A stretch of DNA of 36,803 nucleotides from NCBI GenBank assembly GCA_030446715.1, contig JAUJMU010000020.1, forward strand, positions 1-36,803, read 5' to 3'. This DNA comes from Cytophagales bacterium (lineage in GTDB: Bacteria > Bacteroidota > Bacteroidia > Cytophagales > 172606-1). A model generated the notes under the pieces. The model saw only the letters and a program-made list of their open reading frames with translations, searched no databases and was not told the origin of the DNA. Every line of letters begins with the position of its first letter. Positions within the stretch are counted from its first letter, which is position 1. Shown here one piece after another: positions 35,196-36,803 of the stretch. The position numbers were made by a program, and so were the translations under genes.

Positions 35196-36629
35196 TCACT
35201 TTTCCCACCACACTTTCGTATTGATGTCATCGCCGCCCATTGCCGCTACGGCCTTCTGGTAATTTACCGTATTATTGGTCTGTACGGTGGTGGGAAAGCG
35301 GAACCGGACCGGCACCCGCTTGTCATTGAGCATGGCGTCGCCCTTGGGCAGCTCGGGCAGTCCGGTGCGCCGGTATTCAAACCACTGCTGGTAATCGTTG
35401 AAATATAAGGCGTAGTACTTTTGCAGCATGATCCGCTCGAAGGTGCCATCATAGGCGGCTTTGGGATTGGTGAAGTAATCTGCCGGCATGGCGGCGCCCC
35501 ACTGTTCGATGGCGGCTTTTACGCCCTTCTCGTAATATTCTTGCGCATTGCCGCTGATGATTCCCTTCTGGGCCAGTTCGGCCTTGATAAACTCCACCTC
35601 AGCGTAGCTCATGATCACCGAGATCATCGGCGCAGTCACCAGGGCAATATTTACGTTGGAAGGCTGGTAGTCAAACTGAGAATCGTTACCCGAATAGCCG
35701 CTGGGAATCCCCTGGTAGCCGATGAGTGTTTTTCCGTCGGCTGACCGCGCCTGGGTAATGAATTTAGCCCGGCGAGGGTCTTCGAAATCGTTGAGGTTAT
35801 CCACGAAGAATTTACCCGCGGCCCGGAAAGTGGTAAAATCAATAGCCCGTCCCCATGGCGAAACGTTAGGCACTACGCCGGTAATTTTCAGAATAGCGGC
35901 CTCCTCGTTTTTGGTGAATACCGGGTATTGCGCGGGATTATTCACTATTTCCGCCATCCGTGCATTGGCGTTCATCTCTTCACGCTTAGACACCCGGAGC
36001 AGCAGCCGCAGGTGCAGCGAGTTGCAGAACCGCTGCCAGTTGGCTACCTCATTGGCGTAGAGAATCTCGGTCCCGTACGTGAGTGGCTGGGTGGTGTTGA
36101 ACAAGCCGTTGGCCGTTTCAAGATCGGCCAGAATCCTGGTATAAATCTCCTGCTGGGTGTTGAAAGCAGGCTGGAATATCCGTTCCGCCCCGCGGCTGGC
36201 TTCTTCCATGGGCACGTCGCCGAAGCTATCCGTCAGCAGGGAATAGGTCCAGGCATTCAGGGTCAGGGCAATGGCTTCGTAGTTGGCGTCATTGGCCGCC
36301 ACGGCGGCCTCGCGCATTTCCTTGATGTTGATGAGCCACTTGTAATACGTGTTCCAGGTGGAGTTGCCGGCGCTTTCGCTGATGTCGTACCGGTGTACGC
36401 CGCCCGACGTACTCGGGTAGGGCAGGGCCACCTGCATCAGATCAAAGGTAAAGGCGTTGCTCCGGGAAGTGTTGAAGCTGGCCATTTCGTAGATGATCGG
36501 GTTCAGCAGCGTGCCCGGACTGATCTTCTCGATCCGGTTGGGGTCGGTGTTGAGTTCCTCAAAATCACTGGTGCAGGCCGTGCCCATAAACAAGAGGGCA
36601 GCGGCGGCAAAAACGGAGCTTTTTTTCAG
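35196..36629 (-). CDS. SusD/RagB-like outer-membrane nutrient-binding lipoprotein
   Basis: About 477 residues, of the SusD-like (SusD-2, PF12771-type) family that caps a TonB-dependent SusC transporter. Seen: lipoprotein signal KKSSVFAAAALLFMGTAC, TSDFEELNTDPNR, TPR-like helices (WNTYYKWLINIKEMREAA, ANWQRFCNSLHLRLLLRVSK), SYAEVEFIKAELAQKG, and the family end QKYYALYFNDYQQWFEYRRT. The start is the problem. The upstream ATG (36638) is followed two codons later by TAA (36630-36632), directly before the signal sequence. Initiation could be at CTG 36629, giving a perfect signal peptide, or the gene is disrupted. The next usual start (TTG 36593) would destroy the signal. No SusC gene is seen up to the window edge. 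Confidence 0.85.
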   Translation of the reverse strand: MKKSSVFAAAALLFMGTACTSDFEELNTDPNRIEKISPGTLLNPIIYEMASFNTSRSNAFTFDLMQVALPYPSTSGGVHRYDISESAGNSTWNTYYKWLINIKEMREAAVAANDANYEAIALTLNAWTYSLLTDSFGDVPMEEASRGAERIFQPAFNTQQEIYTRILADLETANGLFNTTQPLTYGTEILYANEVANWQRFCNSLHLRLLLRVSKREEMNANARMAEIVNNPAQYPVFTKNEEAAILKITGVVPNVSPWGRAIDFTTFRAAGKFFVDNLNDFEDPRRAKFITQARSADGKTLIGYQGIPSGYSGNDSQFDYQPSNVNIALVTAPMISVIMSYAEVEFIKAELAQKGIISGNAQEYYEKGVKAAIEQWGAAMPADYFTNPKAAYDGTFERIMLQKYYALYFNDYQQWFEYRRTGLPELPKGDAMLNDKRVPVRFRFPTTVQTNNTVNYQKAVAAMGGDDINTKVWWEK

Positions 36630-36660
36630 TTAGGTCATGGTTGATATTTTTGGGAGCTAG

Positions 36661-36700
36661 CCTCATCCCCGGCCCCTCTCCAAAAGAGAGGGGTGCTGGC
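36661..36700. repeat. GC-rich hairpin element of dispersed type
   Basis: CCCCTCTC (36673-36680), loop CAAAA, GAGAGGGG (36686-36693), preceded by CCTCATCCCCGGCCCC. It is related to the element at the left edge. Nearby are another hairpin (GAAGGTG-GT-CACCTTC around 36717-36734) and a perfect 14-bp palindrome CAAAAAATTTTTTG at 36769-36782. The 165 bases to the window edge hold no gene. Confidence 0.55.
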
Positions 36701-36803
36701 AGGTTGCCGGGCGGGGAAGGTGGTCACCTTCGTCGGGGCCTGTGAAAAGTTTTTATTGATATTTTGGGCAAAAAATTTTTTGTAGACTCGTCAAGGATCT
36801 TAC

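Noticed and set aside
12376-36638. Alternative genetic code or systematic stop-codon recoding
   Set aside because: TAG, TGA and TAA each interrupt one gene, while all three also serve as normal stops here; no single reassignment explains the pattern.

Overview
The window looks like a chromosomal segment of a Bacteroidota member of the order Cytophagales (Spirosoma/Larkinella/Dyadobacter-like). The evidence is a SusD/RagB lipoprotein, a T9SS-sorted secreted protease, MG2- and DUF4249-type exported proteins, a DUF5117/DUF5118 zinc metalloprotease, two Uma2-family proteins, and promoter matches to the Bacteroidota TTTG/TAnnTTTG consensus. GC content is moderately high by eye. No phage, IS element, CRISPR array or plasmid gene was recognised.

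Layout. (1) 0.2-8.3 kb, minus strand: a Uma2 protein, then a tripartite RND efflux locus transcribed tetR > tolC-like > adaptor lipoprotein > SDR/epimerase > RND permease. Two near-identical palindromes, one in the tetR promoter and one between tetR and the tolC-like gene, are probable operators. (2) 8.5-12.2 kb: a beta-propeller lipoprotein (minus) and a large zinc metalloprotease (plus). (3) 12.2-14.9 kb: strong palindromes, then a decayed MG2-protein/DUF4249-protein pair, a small exported protein on the opposite strand, and stacked inverted repeats. (4) 15-20.4 kb: endonuclease III, an ECF sigma factor with a small overlapping partner gene, then uvrA and a second Uma2 gene. (5) 20.5-26.7 kb: a trypsin-like T9SS protease interrupted by one amber codon and coupled to a META-like lipoprotein, truA (TTG start), an MsbA-type ABC exporter, and tRNA-Leu(CAG). 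(6) 26.9-31.8 kb: low coding density, with an SPFH-like lipoprotein gene carrying an in-frame TGA, a frameshifted START-like gene and a frameshifted GH5-like glycosidase gene. (7) 31.9-36.6 kb, minus strand: an intact GH1-like glycosidase, a calcineurin-like phosphoesterase and a SusD-like lipoprotein whose only ATG in a sensible position is followed two codons later by TAA.

The most notable pattern is uneven integrity. The long housekeeping and efflux genes have no lesion. Seven exported or accessory genes carry nonsense codons, single-base indels (mostly deletions) or truncations, and most can be repaired by restoring one or two bases. This could be genuine recent gene decay or localised assembly error, and only reads or relatives can settle it. 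I did not find a convincing wholly new system. The best leads are the efflux operon with an embedded SDR gene and paired operators, the protease/META-lipoprotein couple, and the convergent GH5-like/GH1-like pair.
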